A stretch of DNA of 64,000 nt from Streptomyces sp. HNM0575. GTDB lineage: Bacteria > Actinomycetota > Actinomycetes > Streptomycetales > Streptomycetaceae. The number at the start of each line of letters is the position of its first letter. Within the stretch, counting starts at the first letter, position 1. The DNA is taken from the NCBI RefSeq assembly GCF_012726265.1, contig NZ_JAASAG010000003.1, positions 546,522-610,521 on the forward strand. Reading direction: 5' to 3'. The notes under the pieces are model-generated. The model made no database searches, was not told where the DNA came from, and saw only the letters and a list, made by a program, of their open reading frames with translations. The position numbers and the translations under genes were made by a program. Below are positions 1 through 8,594 of this stretch, in pieces.

Positions 1-2
1 CG

Positions 3-599
3 GCGGACACGGTGGACGCGGGGCGCGGTCCGGACGCCGAGCCGGTGCTGTTCGTGCCCACCTGGGGCGGCACCGTCGCGGACGCGGTCGCGCGGCAGGG
101 CCTGCCCGCTGCCCGTACCGTCGGCGTCGACCCGCTCTCCGTGGCGGCCGGCCGCCGGTTCGTGCTCGCCGTGACACCGGCCACCAGCGCCGACGTGGTA
201 CGGGACGCGGCAGCGGTCCTCGCGGCCCGCGGCGCACCCGTCACCGTCGTACGGGACACCGCGGGCTCCGTCGCGCAGCGTCTGCTCGCGTCGATCGTCT
301 CCGTCGCGGCGTCCATCGCCGAGCGGCACATCGCCTCACCCGGGGACATCGACCTGGCGGTCACCGCCGGTCTGGGCTATCCGTACGGGCCGCTGGCCTG
401 GGGCGAACGGGTGGGCGCCGCCCGGCTGCTGGAGCTCCAGCGGGCGCTGCTCGCCGCCACCGGCGACCCCCGCTACCGGCCCACGCGCTGGATCACCGAG
501 CGCGCACAGCTGGGTCTGCCGCTGACCGCCCCCGACAGTCCGCTCCCCGGCGCCGGGGGCGGCGGCACGGGCAGCACCGACCAGGAGAACTCCCCATGA
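3..599 (+). CDS. 3-hydroxyacyl-CoA dehydrogenase, C-terminal part (partial, cut by left edge)
   Basis: The reading frame is open to the left edge, so the NAD-binding half lies outside the window. What remains is the helical C-terminal dehydrogenase domain: the stretch GSVAQRLLASIVSVAASI followed by a DIDLAVTAGLGYPYGPLAWG segment is the usual dimer and substrate-pocket signature of this family. The enzyme oxidises 3-hydroxyacyl-CoA to 3-ketoacyl-CoA with NAD in beta-oxidation or phenylacetate-type degradation. The tail is low complexity (Gly/Ser/Thr) and poorly conserved. Its TGA overlaps the ATG of the next gene (ATGA), so the two are translationally coupled and probably act on the same acyl-CoA. 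Family assignment is firm; the substrate is unknown. Confidence 0.85.
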   Translation, partial: ADTVDAGRGPDAEPVLFVPTWGGTVADAVARQGLPAARTVGVDPLSVAAGRRFVLAVTPATSADVVRDAAAVLAARGAPVTVVRDTAGSVAQRLLASIVSVAASIAERHIASPGDIDLAVTAGLGYPYGPLAWGERVGAARLLELQRALLAATGDPRYRPTRWITERAQLGLPLTAPDSPLPGAGGGGTGSTDQENSP

Positions 600-1756
600 C
601 CACCCGGGACTTCGGGCTCACCGAGACGCAGCGCGACATCCGCGCCATGGCTGCCGACTTCGTCGACGCGGAGATCGCACCGCACGCCCGCGAATGGGAC
701 CGCGCCGAGGCCGTCGACCCGGGCGTGGTCCAACGCCTCGGCGAACTGGGCTTCCTGGGCCTGACGCTTCCCGAGCGCTACGGCGGGGTCGAGGCCGACT
801 TCCTCTCCTACGCACTGGTCACCGAGGAGCTGGGGCGCGGCGACTCGGCGGTGCGCGGCATCGTCTCGGTGTCGCTGGGCCTGGTGACCAAGACCATCGC
901 CGCGCACGGCAGCGAAGCCCAACGTGCCGAGTGGATACCGAGGTTGGCGAGCGGTGAGGCCCTGGGGTGCTTCGCGCTGACCGAGCCCGGCACCGGTTCC
1001 GACGCGGGTTCGCTCAGCACGCGCGCCACCCGGGACGGCGGCGACTGGATCATCGACGGCGCCAAGATGTTCATCACCAACGGCACGGTCGCCGACGTGG
1101 CGCTGACCTTCGCCCGTACCGGCGAGGACGGCATCACCGCGTTCCTCGTGCCCACCGGCGCACCCGGCCTGACCGCCACTCCCGTACACGGCAAGCTGGG
1201 CCTGCGCGGTCAGGCCACCGCCGAACTCGCCTTCGAGGGCGTACGGGTGCCGGACTCCGCCCGCCTCGGCGAGACCGGCCGCGGACTGGGCATCGCGCTC
1301 GGGGCGCTCTCCCGCGGCCGGGTCTCCGTGGCCGCCGGCGCGGTGGGCCTCGCACAGGGCGCGCTCGACGCGGCGGTCCGATACGCCACGCAGCGCGAGC
1401 AGTTCGGCAGGCCGGTCGCGTCCTTCCAGCTCGTACAGGAGCTGCTGGCCGACTCTGAGGTGGACATCCGGGCGGCCCGGCTGCTGACGCATCAGGTGGC
1501 GCGGATGGCCGACGCGGGCATGTCGCCGAAGCAGTACGCGACGGATGCGTCCATCGCCAAATACCACGCGAGCGAGGCCGCCGTGCGGGTCTCGAACAAT
1601 TGCCTGCAAACCTTCGGGGGTTACGGCTTCATAGACGAGTACCCCGCCGGCAAATACCTGCGAGACGCACGGGTGCTCACTCTCTACGAGGGCACCAGCC
1701 AGGTCCAGAAACTGATCATCGGCCGTGCTCTGACCGGTCTCGACGCGATGACGTGA
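596..1756 (+). CDS. acyl-CoA dehydrogenase
   Basis: This 386-residue protein has the normal length and all signature regions of a FAD-dependent acyl-CoA dehydrogenase: an N-terminal helical domain, the FAD/substrate loop LTEPGTGSDAGS near residue 128, the middle beta domain, and the C-terminal QREQFGRPVASFQLVQ motif. The sequence LTLYEGTSQVQKLIIGRAL near the end carries the likely catalytic Glu of the YEGTSQ type used by short/branched-chain enzymes. It forms the alpha,beta double bond in acyl-CoA and hands electrons to ETF. The start overlaps the upstream hydroxyacyl-CoA dehydrogenase by ATGA, which suggests one degradation step pair. Chain-length specificity cannot be read from the sequence. 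Confidence 0.95.
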   Translation: MTTRDFGLTETQRDIRAMAADFVDAEIAPHAREWDRAEAVDPGVVQRLGELGFLGLTLPERYGGVEADFLSYALVTEELGRGDSAVRGIVSVSLGLVTKTIAAHGSEAQRAEWIPRLASGEALGCFALTEPGTGSDAGSLSTRATRDGGDWIIDGAKMFITNGTVADVALTFARTGEDGITAFLVPTGAPGLTATPVHGKLGLRGQATAELAFEGVRVPDSARLGETGRGLGIALGALSRGRVSVAAGAVGLAQGALDAAVRYATQREQFGRPVASFQLVQELLADSEVDIRAARLLTHQVARMADAGMSPKQYATDASIAKYHASEAAVRVSNNCLQTFGGYGFIDEYPAGKYLRDARVLTLYEGTSQVQKLIIGRALTGLDAMT

Positions 1757-1859
1757 CAGGCGCCGCCGTGCGCTGCGCTTCCGGCCGGAACACGCGCTGT
1801 TTGAAAACGCCCTCGGTGAGAAGGTGTGTCGTCGGCGACCGCGCGCTTAGGGGAGAGCA

Positions 1860-2666
1860 GTGACCGCGAAAGACGAGATCGACGCCAGCAGGCCCCACCC
1901 GGCCCGCGTCTACGACTACTGGCTGAACGGGGAGAGCCACTACGAGGCCGACGCGGTCGCGGCGGAACGGGTCGTGCGGGTGTGGCCCGGAGTCGTGATG
2001 GGGGCCCGGCTGAATCGCGAGTTCATGCACAGGGTCACGCGCTGGCTCGTCGGCGAGGCGGGCGTGCGGCAGTTCCTGGACATCGGCACCGGCATACCGA
2101 CGGAGCCCAACCTCCACCAGGTCGCCCAGGCGATCGCCCCCGAGACCAGGGTCGTCTACTCCGACAACGACCCGATCGTGCTCCGGCACGCGAAGAAGCT
2201 GCTGGCCGGCGCCCCGGAGGGCCGTACGGCGTATCTGCACGCCGACTTCACCGAGCCGGGCGCCATCCTCGACGCGCCCGAGCTGCGCGAGACCCTCGAC
2301 CTGAACCGTCCCGTGGCGCTGTCGCTGATCGCGCTGCTGCACTTCATCACCGACGAGCGGGGCGCGTACGAGATCGTCCGTTCGCTCATGGACGCGCTGC
2401 CGTCCGGGAGTTATCTGGTGGTCTCGCACGCCACCGCCGACTTCGATCCGGATCTGCTCACGCGTGTCGCCGAGGCCTACCAGTCGACGGTCGCGGAGGG
2501 GCAGATCCGTTCCAGTTCGGAAGTGAACCGGTTCTTCGACGGGTTGGAGCTCGTCGACCCCGGAGTGGTCGTGGCGCACCGCTGGCGGCCCGAGGGCGGC
2601 GAGGCGCAGCCGGACATCACGGACGCGGAGTTCCCCGTCTACGGCGGGGTCGCGCGTAAGCCCTGA
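1860..2666 (+). CDS. SAM-dependent methyltransferase (DUF574 / Methyltransf_19 type)
   Basis: The 268-residue protein opens with HPARVYDYWLNGESHYEAD, the hallmark of the actinobacterial S-adenosyl methyltransferase family formerly called DUF574, followed by the SAM-binding motif FLDIGTGIPTEPNLHQ and the acidic VVYSDNDPIVL strand. The GTG start is supported by an AGGGGAGAG ribosome site a few bases upstream. Streptomyces genomes carry many paralogues; the methylated substrate is not established for most of them. It stands alone between the acyl-CoA genes and a VanZ-like gene, so context gives no pathway. A GC-rich hairpin follows the stop codon. Confidence 0.88.
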   Translation: MTAKDEIDASRPHPARVYDYWLNGESHYEADAVAAERVVRVWPGVVMGARLNREFMHRVTRWLVGEAGVRQFLDIGTGIPTEPNLHQVAQAIAPETRVVYSDNDPIVLRHAKKLLAGAPEGRTAYLHADFTEPGAILDAPELRETLDLNRPVALSLIALLHFITDERGAYEIVRSLMDALPSGSYLVVSHATADFDPDLLTRVAEAYQSTVAEGQIRSSSEVNRFFDGLELVDPGVVVAHRWRPEGGEAQPDITDAEFPVYGGVARKP

Positions 2667-2670
2667 GCAC

Positions 2671-2698
2671 GAGGGCGCGGCCCGGAAGGGGCCCGCGC
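2671..2698 (+). terminator. possible terminator after the methyltransferase gene
   Basis: Five bases after the stop, GCGCGGCCC and GGGCCCGCGC form a GC-rich hairpin with one bulge. There is no T tract, as is common in high-GC actinobacteria. Its position makes an upstream ATG at 2699 an unlikely start for the next gene. Confidence 0.4.
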
Positions 2699-2785
2699 AT
2701 GCTTCGTTCCGCCTGGGGTAACTGCTGGCCAGACAGTACCGAGGCCCTCCGGGGGTGCAAGCAGGTGCAGAACTTTCTGAGCGGA

Positions 2786-3580
2786 ATGGCCGCGAAGACG
2801 AAGGCCGCGGTGGGCGGTCAGCAGACCGGCGGCAAGAAGCCGGCGGCGAAGAAGTCCGCCGCGAAGAAGTCCTCGGCCAGGAAGCCCACGGCGAAGAAGC
2901 AGTCGTCCGCGAAGGCGGCGTCCGGGAAGGCGTCACCGGGGAGCAAGTCCACGGCTAAGGCGTCCGGCAAGAAGACGTCCGGCAAGGCCGCGAAGAGGCC
3001 GGCGGCGAAGAAGTCGGCGGCGAAGAAGGCCGCGACGGTGAAGAGGGCCGTCGCCGGCGGTGCCGACGCGGCCCTCACGGAGCAACGGCTGCCCCTGGTC
3101 TGGCGGGTGCTGATCCTGCTGGCGGCGTTCGTCGCGATGGTCGGCTTCGCCGTCGCCCTGTCGAAGGTGACGCTGGCCCCCTCGGCCGCGTCCGAGTCGC
3201 TCGTGCACAGCAATCTGCGGCCCGGCGACTCGATCCGCGCCTATCTCGCGCAGCCCGCCATCCAGGACACCCTGAAGCAGCTGGGCGGCAACATCGTGCT
3301 CGGCATGCCGTTCGGCGTGCTGCTGCCCGCCCTCGTGCCGCGCACCCGCGGCCTGCTGCGCGTGATGGCGGCGACCGCGCTGGTCATGCTGCTGGTGGAG
3401 CTGGTGCAGGGCGCGCTGGTCCAGGGCCGTGCCTTCGACATCGACGACGTCATCCTCAACACCACGGGCGCCATGCTCGGATATCTCATCCTGGGCCGCC
3501 GCATCGGCCTCGCCGTGCACCCGCGCCGCCGGCACTGGTGGCAGCGGCCGGCGCTCAGCTCTTCCCGCCGCCGTTCGTGA
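2786..3580 (+). CDS. VanZ-like membrane protein with histone-H1-like Lys/Ala-rich N-terminus
   Basis: From the chosen ATG (264 residues) the first 100 residues are almost entirely Lys, Ala, Ser and Gly in AAKK-type repeats (KKPAAKKSAAKKSSARKP), like bacterial H1-like nucleoid proteins. A transmembrane helix (LVWRVLILLAAFVAMVGF) and a VanZ domain follow, with NIVLGMPFGVLLP, the ELVQ motif and a FDIDDVILNTTGAMLGY last segment. VanZ-family proteins are small integral membrane proteins, some linked to glycopeptide tolerance. The cationic tail should be cytoplasmic and could bind nucleic acid or polyanions; that is inference. Alternative starts are GTG 2765 and ATG 2699; the latter falls just after a probable terminator. 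The 3' end overlaps the convergent DUF4230 gene by 26 bp. Confidence 0.8.
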   Translation: MAAKTKAAVGGQQTGGKKPAAKKSAAKKSSARKPTAKKQSSAKAASGKASPGSKSTAKASGKKTSGKAAKRPAAKKSAAKKAATVKRAVAGGADAALTEQRLPLVWRVLILLAAFVAMVGFAVALSKVTLAPSAASESLVHSNLRPGDSIRAYLAQPAIQDTLKQLGGNIVLGMPFGVLLPALVPRTRGLLRVMAATALVMLLVELVQGALVQGRAFDIDDVILNTTGAMLGYLILGRRIGLAVHPRRRHWWQRPALSSSRRRS

Positions 3581-4238
3581 AGGTGACCGACACCTTCTCG
3601 TAGCCCAGCGACCGCAGCAGCTCCTCCAGCATCGACCTCGTGTTCTTCTCCGCCCGCGCGGTCAGATCGCTCTTCTCGGCGGCGGCGCCTATGTGGCGCA
3701 CGGCCAGCTTGTGCACCTGGCGCTCGTCGTTGGGGTTGTCGGAGAAGAAGTCGCCGAGCCGGTCGAGCAGTCCGCGCTGCTTGGCGACCGCGTACGAGTG
3801 CTCCGCGTCCAGCGCGGGCTTCTCCAGCCGGGCGTGGGGGAGCCGTACGGTCGCCTCCGTACGGTCGGAGTTGACCTGCACCGCGTCCTCGCCGACGTTC
3901 CCCAGGTCCACGTACGCACCGACCTCGCCCTTGCCGACGAAGAGGGTGCGCTTGCCGCGTACCGCGTCGGGCAGGAACTTCGCGTCCTCGTCCAGGTCGA
4001 CGACGACCTGGAAGGTGCCTGAGGCCGCCTCGTAACGGCTCATGTCCTGGATCGACTTCAGCAGCACGGGGCCGCTGCGGTCCTTCGTCTCCGTCGCGAA
4101 GGGGTTGGCGGTCTTGGGCAGGAGACCGAACATCCCTCCCAGCAGCAGCACGAGGAGGACCAGGACCATGGCCATGGAGACCACGACCCACCACGGCGGA
4201 CGCTTGCGGAGTTCGGCTTGACGCTTCGGGGCTGACAT
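3555..4238 (-). CDS. DUF4230 domain-containing membrane-anchored protein
   Basis: The 227-residue product has a short cytoplasmic basic start, one hydrophobic helix (residues about 16-40, WWVVVSMAMVLVLLVLLLGG) and then a soluble extracytoplasmic domain. The segment SIQDMSRYEAASGTFQVVV followed by a predicted beta-rich region and a C-terminal helix pair matches the DUF4230 family. Function is unknown for the family. The gene ends inside the 3' end of the convergent VanZ-like gene. No partner gene is visible on its upstream side, where a 158-bp gap separates it from the lactone oxidase stop. Confidence 0.82.
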   Translation of the reverse strand: MSAPKRQAELRKRPPWWVVVSMAMVLVLLVLLLGGMFGLLPKTANPFATETKDRSGPVLLKSIQDMSRYEAASGTFQVVVDLDEDAKFLPDAVRGKRTLFVGKGEVGAYVDLGNVGEDAVQVNSDRTEATVRLPHARLEKPALDAEHSYAVAKQRGLLDRLGDFFSDNPNDERQVHKLAVRHIGAAAEKSDLTARAEKNTRSMLEELLRSLGYEKVSVTFTNGGGKS

Positions 4239-4396
4239 CTGACCGTCCCTTCGGGCACCGGGGAACCGACACCTTCCGGTTGCCCCCGGTCCGCCGGTTC
4301 ATGGTCGGCGGTCCGGCGGGCGGTCCCAACTCGCCGTCGGACGGCGGGGGTTGGGGGTTGGCCCTGCTGCCGAGGGGCCCCGGCTCTCCGGGTGGC

Positions 4397-5695
4397 TCAG
4401 CGCAGCGCGAAGGCCCGGTCCACGAAGTCGTTGGCGAAGACGCGGCCGGGGTCCCGTTCGCGCACCAGCTCCCGGAAGTCCGCGGCCCGTTCGTACAGCG
4501 ACGCGATCCGCTCGGGCTCCACGGCGGTGAGCTTGCCCCAGTGAGGCCGCGCCCCGAGCGGCAGCAGCTGCTCCTCGACGGCCGCCACCACCGGCAGTAC
4601 GGCCCCGGTGTCCTTGACCCAGGTGAAGTGGAAGGCGACGCAGTCACGCCGGAAGGCGGGGCTGAGCCACAGGTCGTCGGCGGCGACGGTGCGGATCTCG
4701 CCGATCTGGAGCACCGGCGCCAGCCGGTCTCCGAGCGAGCGCAGCGCGGCGATCGCCTCGGGCGCGGCCTCGCGGGGCAGCAGCAGCTCCGATTGCAGCT
4801 CCTCGCCGTTGCTCGGCGTGAAGTCGGGGCGGAAGTGCGGCAGCCGCTCGTACCAGGGGCCGGGCACCCCGAGCTGCTCGGTGCAGTGCGTGGGCGGAAT
4901 GCCGGGGATGGGGTGGTGGGCCACATCGGCGGGCGTCTCTCCCCGCCAGCCCTGAGGGCGCACGCTGCCGTCCCGTTCCGTCGTGCGGCGCTTGGTCCAC
5001 ACCCGCGCCTCGCCGCTTCCGTAGTCGGTGAACGCGCTGACGCTGTAGGCGCATCCGAAGATCTCGCCGAAGCGCTCGGCCACCTGCCGGAGCGGAACGC
5101 CGGTGAAGATGTGCTGGGAGACCTCGAAGGCCGGCTCCACGCTCAGGGTGAGCCGGGTGACGATGCCCAGTGCGCCGAGTGCGACGACCGCGCCGGGGAA
5201 GCGCCGCGGATCGTCGCGGCGGCTGAGCAGGGTCAACTCGCCGTCCGGGCCCACGACTTCCATCGCCGTGACCGCCGCCGCGAGGCACTTCTCCGAGTCG
5301 CCCGAGCCGTGTGTGGCGGTGGCGCAGCAGCCCGCGACGGAAATGTGCGGCAGCGAGGCGAGGTTGGCCAGGGCGAGCCCGGAGCGGTGCAGCACCGTGG
5401 CGACCTCGCCGTAGCGCATGCCCGCGCCGACGGTGACGGTGGAGGCCGCCTCGTCGACGTCCACGTGCGGCGGCAGTCCGTCGAGCCGCACCAGGTCGCC
5501 TTCGGTGTCGGCGACGCGGTTGAACGAGTGGCCGCTGCCCAGCGCACGGACGCGGGACGAGGAGCCGACGAGGTGCTGCAACTCCTCGACGGAGCCGGGA
5601 CGTTGCATCCCTCGGGCACGGAAGACGGTGTTGCCCGCCCAGTTCCGCGCGGGCGGTCCGGACGTCTGGCTGGTTCGGGGGCCTGATATGGGCAT
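4397..5695 (-). CDS. FAD-linked sugar-1,4-lactone oxidase (D-arabinono-lactone oxidase family)
   Basis: The protein of 432 residues starts with NWAGNTVFRARGMQRPGSVEELQ and contains the VAO-type FAD motifs RALGSGHSFN and CCATATHGSG, then a C-terminal ALO domain ending FANDFVDRAF. Enzymes of this family oxidise L-gulono-, L-galactono- or D-arabinono-1,4-lactone, alditols in the bacterial branch. The ATG at 5695 is preceded by AGGAACGCGC and begins right where homology begins; the frame stays open upstream to 5854 but encodes only low-complexity Arg/Ser sequence. The nearest functional neighbour with a related substrate range is the ascorbate-type PTS 39 kb away, so no pathway link is claimed. 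Confidence 0.9.
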   Translation of the reverse strand: MPISGPRTSQTSGPPARNWAGNTVFRARGMQRPGSVEELQHLVGSSSRVRALGSGHSFNRVADTEGDLVRLDGLPPHVDVDEAASTVTVGAGMRYGEVATVLHRSGLALANLASLPHISVAGCCATATHGSGDSEKCLAAAVTAMEVVGPDGELTLLSRRDDPRRFPGAVVALGALGIVTRLTLSVEPAFEVSQHIFTGVPLRQVAERFGEIFGCAYSVSAFTDYGSGEARVWTKRRTTERDGSVRPQGWRGETPADVAHHPIPGIPPTHCTEQLGVPGPWYERLPHFRPDFTPSNGEELQSELLLPREAAPEAIAALRSLGDRLAPVLQIGEIRTVAADDLWLSPAFRRDCVAFHFTWVKDTGAVLPVVAAVEEQLLPLGARPHWGKLTAVEPERIASLYERAADFRELVRERDPGRVFANDFVDRAFALR

Positions 5696-5862
5696 GCGCG
5701 TTCCTGGTGGTGAGGTCCGGAGGTCACGGGGACGGGCCGACGAGGACGTCAACGAGCCTGTACGGGGCCGGAATTGATCGGTTGCGCGGTATGTCCCGCT
5801 GGGGGAACATTTTCGGCCTCCGGGATTGGCCGGACCACGCCACACAACGTACATTCCTTCCC

Positions 5863-5880
5863 TTGTGCAACTTGCGCAAC
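5863..5880. promoter_or_regulatory. tandem TTGYGCAAC repeats, possible operator
   Basis: TTGTGCAAC and TTGCGCAAC stand head to tail. The second contains the perfect palindrome TTGCGCAA. They lie between the divergent lactone-oxidase and DUF5753-regulator genes, in the only AT-richer patch there, so they may be a regulator site for either gene. A perfect CCTCGCG/CGCGAGG hairpin with a 3-base loop sits further down at 5965-5981 in the regulator leader. Confidence 0.35.
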
Positions 5881-6051
5881 AGCCCCGCCCCCGGTGAGCC
5901 CGTGGCGGGGACTGGACAGGGGCATGTGCGGGAATGAGGACGGACAGTGCCGTGGAAACCTACCCCTCGCGCAGCGCGAGGAGGAGAGGGCCGGAGCGGA
6001 CCATGGTCATCGTGGCGAGACCTATGCGGTCACAGCACGGGGAGCTGAGGC

Positions 6052-6954
6052 ATGCGCATCACTGAGATCTCGGGCGGGCTGCCCGACCGCCGCATCCCGG
6101 AGAGGCCGGCGGGGCCGGCGGTGCCCCGGCTGGTGCTGGGGGAGCGGTTGCGCAAACTGCGGGAGGCACAGTACATATCCCGCCAGGAGGCCGGTGAGGC
6201 CATCAAGGTCTCGGACGTGACGATCGCCAGGCTGGAGCGCGGGCGCTGCGGGTTCCACGAGCGGGACGTCACCGACCTCCTCACCATCTACGGCATCACC
6301 GACGAGACCGAGCACGCCACCCTCCAGGCCCTCGCGGAGCAGACGAACGCGTCGGGCTGGTGGCACGCCTACCAGGACCTGGTGCCCGACTGGTTCCACA
6401 CCTATCTCGGGCTGGAGCAGGCCGCGGGCGTCATCCGCAGCTACGAGGCGCAGTTCGTGCCCGGGCTGCTCCAGACACCCGAGTACGCCCGCGCGGTCAT
6501 AGCACTCGGCCACGACAGAGCCTCCGAGCACGAGATGAGACGCCGCGTCGAACTGCGGATGCTGCGCCAGCGCATCCTGCGCTCAGCGCGGCCCCCGCAC
6601 CTGTGGGCCGTCATCGACGAGGCCGCGCTGCGCCGCCCCGTGGGCGGGCCGGAGACCATGCGCGGCCAGCTGGAACACCTCGTGGCCGCGTGCGAACTGC
6701 CGCATGTCACCGTCCACGTCATGCCGTTCGCCGCGGGCGGGCACGCCGCCGCCGGCGGACCCGTCACGCTGCTGCGGCTGCCCGAGCGCGAGCTGCCCGA
6801 CGTGATCTACCTGGAGCAGCTGATCGGCGCGACCTACCCGGCGGAGCGTGAGGAAGTCGAGTACTACCGCCGCGTGATCGACCGCGTGGTGACGGACGCC
6901 GCGCCCGCCCGTGAGACCCGGGAGATCCTGCTGGGCATGCGCGACGAGCTCTGA
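6052..6954 (+). CDS. XRE-family helix-turn-helix regulator with DUF5753 domain
   Basis: Residues about 28-80 form a lambda-repressor-like helix-turn-helix (LGERLRKLREAQYISRQEAG, then KVSDVTIARLERGR). The rest is a DUF5753 domain with its typical LGLEQAAGVIRSYEAQFVPG, LLQTPEYARAVI and VMPFAAGGH segments. Such proteins are abundant in Streptomyces and act in development and secondary metabolism; many are encoded beside a small DUF397 protein. Here no DUF397 partner is present on either side, so it is an orphan. The ATG follows GGGGAGCTGAGGC. The neighbouring lactone oxidase is divergent and could be its target, but nothing proves this. Confidence 0.9.
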   Translation: MRITEISGGLPDRRIPERPAGPAVPRLVLGERLRKLREAQYISRQEAGEAIKVSDVTIARLERGRCGFHERDVTDLLTIYGITDETEHATLQALAEQTNASGWWHAYQDLVPDWFHTYLGLEQAAGVIRSYEAQFVPGLLQTPEYARAVIALGHDRASEHEMRRRVELRMLRQRILRSARPPHLWAVIDEAALRRPVGGPETMRGQLEHLVAACELPHVTVHVMPFAAGGHAAAGGPVTLLRLPERELPDVIYLEQLIGATYPAEREEVEYYRRVIDRVVTDAAPARETREILLGMRDEL

Positions 6955-7004
6955 GCCGCGCTCCCCGCATCGTCCCCGCACCGTCCCCGCCTCGTCCCCG
7001 TTCC

Positions 7005-7022
7005 GCGGCCCGCGTGGGCCGC
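7005..7022. terminator. possible bidirectional terminator hairpin
   Basis: GCGGCCC, loop GCGT, GGGCCGC: a perfect 7-bp stem between the convergent DUF5753-regulator and MBL-fold genes. The preceding bases contain degenerate CGTCCCCGC repeats. Confidence 0.4.
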
Positions 7023-7145
7023 CCCGTACCGCCGAAGCAGGCGCGCCCCATCGTCCGGCCGCGGCACCCTCGCCGCGAGCGCCGAACGCGCACGAATCAT
7101 GTGGCGCCGCGCGCGCTTATGCCTCCGTGTACGCCTCCGCGCTGC

Positions 7146-8270
7146 TCAGGAATGTCCGAGCGGCGCCTCGACCGGTCCTGCCGTCGCCGCGGGACGCTCT
7201 CCCGCGAGACCGCGCCACCAGGGCGTACCCGGCAGAACGGGCGCCGACGGCTCGAAGCTGCCGCCCGGCAACGGCACGGCCGTGCGCACACCCGCCTCCC
7301 CCGCGGCGGCCAGCAGCCGCTCGCCGGGCTCCGCCCACGGATGCGGGGCGAGGTTGAAGGTGCCCCAGTGGATCGGCAGCATCGCACCGCCGGAGCCCGC
7401 GAGATCGCGGTGGGCGCGCAGCCCCTCCTCAGGCGTCATGTGGATGTCGGGCCAGAACTCGCTGTACGCACCGATCTGGATCATCGTCGCGTCGAACGGT
7501 CCGTACTCCGCTCCGATCTCGGCGAAGCCGGGGAAGTAGCCCGTGTCACCGCTGTGGAAGATCCGGTGCTCGGGGCCCGCGACCGCCCAGGATGCCCACA
7601 GCGTGCGCTGCTGATTGCGCAGGCCCCTGCCGCAGAAGTGCCGCGCCGGTGCCGCCGTCAGCCGCAGCCCCGCGATCTCAGCCGACTCGTGCCAGTCCAG
7701 CTCGGTGAACCGCTCCGGCGGCACGCCCCACCTCTCCAGGTGCGCGCCCACGCCGAGCGTCACGGCGAACGGCACGTCGCTCGCGGCCAGCCGCCGGATC
7801 GTGTGCAGGTCGAGATGGTCGTAGTGGTCGTGGGAGATGACCACGGCGTCGAGCCGTCCGAGCGAGTCGAGCGGCAGCGGAGCGGCGTGCAGCCGCCGCG
7901 GCCCGATGAACGAGAACGGCGAGCAGCGCCTTCCCCACACCGGGTCGAACAGCACCCGCCTGCCGTCGATCTCCGCGAGGACGGTGGCGTGCCCGAGCCA
8001 GGTCAGCCGCAGCCCCGAGGCGGGCGGCGAGTCCAGCTCCGGGCGCGCGAGCGGGATGGGCCCGCTGGGTCTGCGCCCGTCGCGGCTGAGCAGCGCCCGC
8101 AGCAGCTCGCGTCTGCTCCGCACGGCTCTGGGCAACCGCTGCGCCGGCTCCGGGTTGCGGAAGGCGCCGATCGACGCGTCGTAGTTGGGCGACCGCTCGA
8201 TGCGGGCCAGCCGCTCGCCCGAGGGCTCCGCGCCGAAGGAGAGGGGATTGAAGCCGAGTACGCCGCTCAT
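7146..8270 (-). CDS. MBL-fold metallohydrolase (UlaG / NAPE-PLD-like)
   Basis: The 374-residue protein carries the metallo-beta-lactamase metal motif HDHYDH (residues about 147-152), preceded by WLGHATVLAEIDGRRVLFDP and followed by HSGDTGYF and the C-terminal LPIHWGTFNLAPHPW, the arrangement found in the UlaG and N-acylphosphatidylethanolamine phospholipase D branch. It probably hydrolyses a phosphodiester or lactone with two Zn ions; the substrate is unknown. ATG 8270 follows GGGAGACCTCG and begins with MSGVLGFNPLSFG, as expected for the family; the open frame further upstream to 8417 is basic filler. It is convergent with the DUF5753 regulator. Confidence 0.88.
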   Translation of the reverse strand: MSGVLGFNPLSFGAEPSGERLARIERSPNYDASIGAFRNPEPAQRLPRAVRSRRELLRALLSRDGRRPSGPIPLARPELDSPPASGLRLTWLGHATVLAEIDGRRVLFDPVWGRRCSPFSFIGPRRLHAAPLPLDSLGRLDAVVISHDHYDHLDLHTIRRLAASDVPFAVTLGVGAHLERWGVPPERFTELDWHESAEIAGLRLTAAPARHFCGRGLRNQQRTLWASWAVAGPEHRIFHSGDTGYFPGFAEIGAEYGPFDATMIQIGAYSEFWPDIHMTPEEGLRAHRDLAGSGGAMLPIHWGTFNLAPHPWAEPGERLLAAAGEAGVRTAVPLPGGSFEPSAPVLPGTPWWRGLAGERPAATAGPVEAPLGHS

Positions 8271-8594
8271 CGAGGTCTCCCGTATTCGCTGATGTCCGCA
8301 CCTGCTGCCCGTACGGCCGGGGTGCCGTGCCGGCGCTCGCGGTACGGCCCGTGTCCCGGCCCGCGGGCCCGGCTTCCGGTCCTGTTGCGCCGAGCGGCTC
8401 CCGGTGTGCCAGGGCAACGCCGCTCGCTGCCCGGTTTGTTCCCCGGCGATGAGTTCACCGGCGCCGTCCGGTCACCAGAAGAGACCAGCCGAGGGACCGT
8501 TACGGGTCCGGGGATCCGCGGGCGGCGCGCCGCAGCTCAAGGGGCCGCCGCGGGCGCGGCAGCCGCCGGAGTCCCGGAAGAGAGGGTGTGCACG
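8271..8594. other. 324-bp divergent intergenic region
   Basis: It separates the MBL-fold gene (minus) from the TIGR03086-type gene (plus) and must hold both promoters. It is GC-rich throughout. I see no clear -35/-10 pair, strong palindrome or small gene. Confidence 0.4.

Noticed and set aside
7014..8594. Upstream 527 codons in frame with the TIGR03086 gene
   Set aside because: They run opposite to the well supported MBL-fold gene and have no domain; codon pattern is that of a shadow frame.
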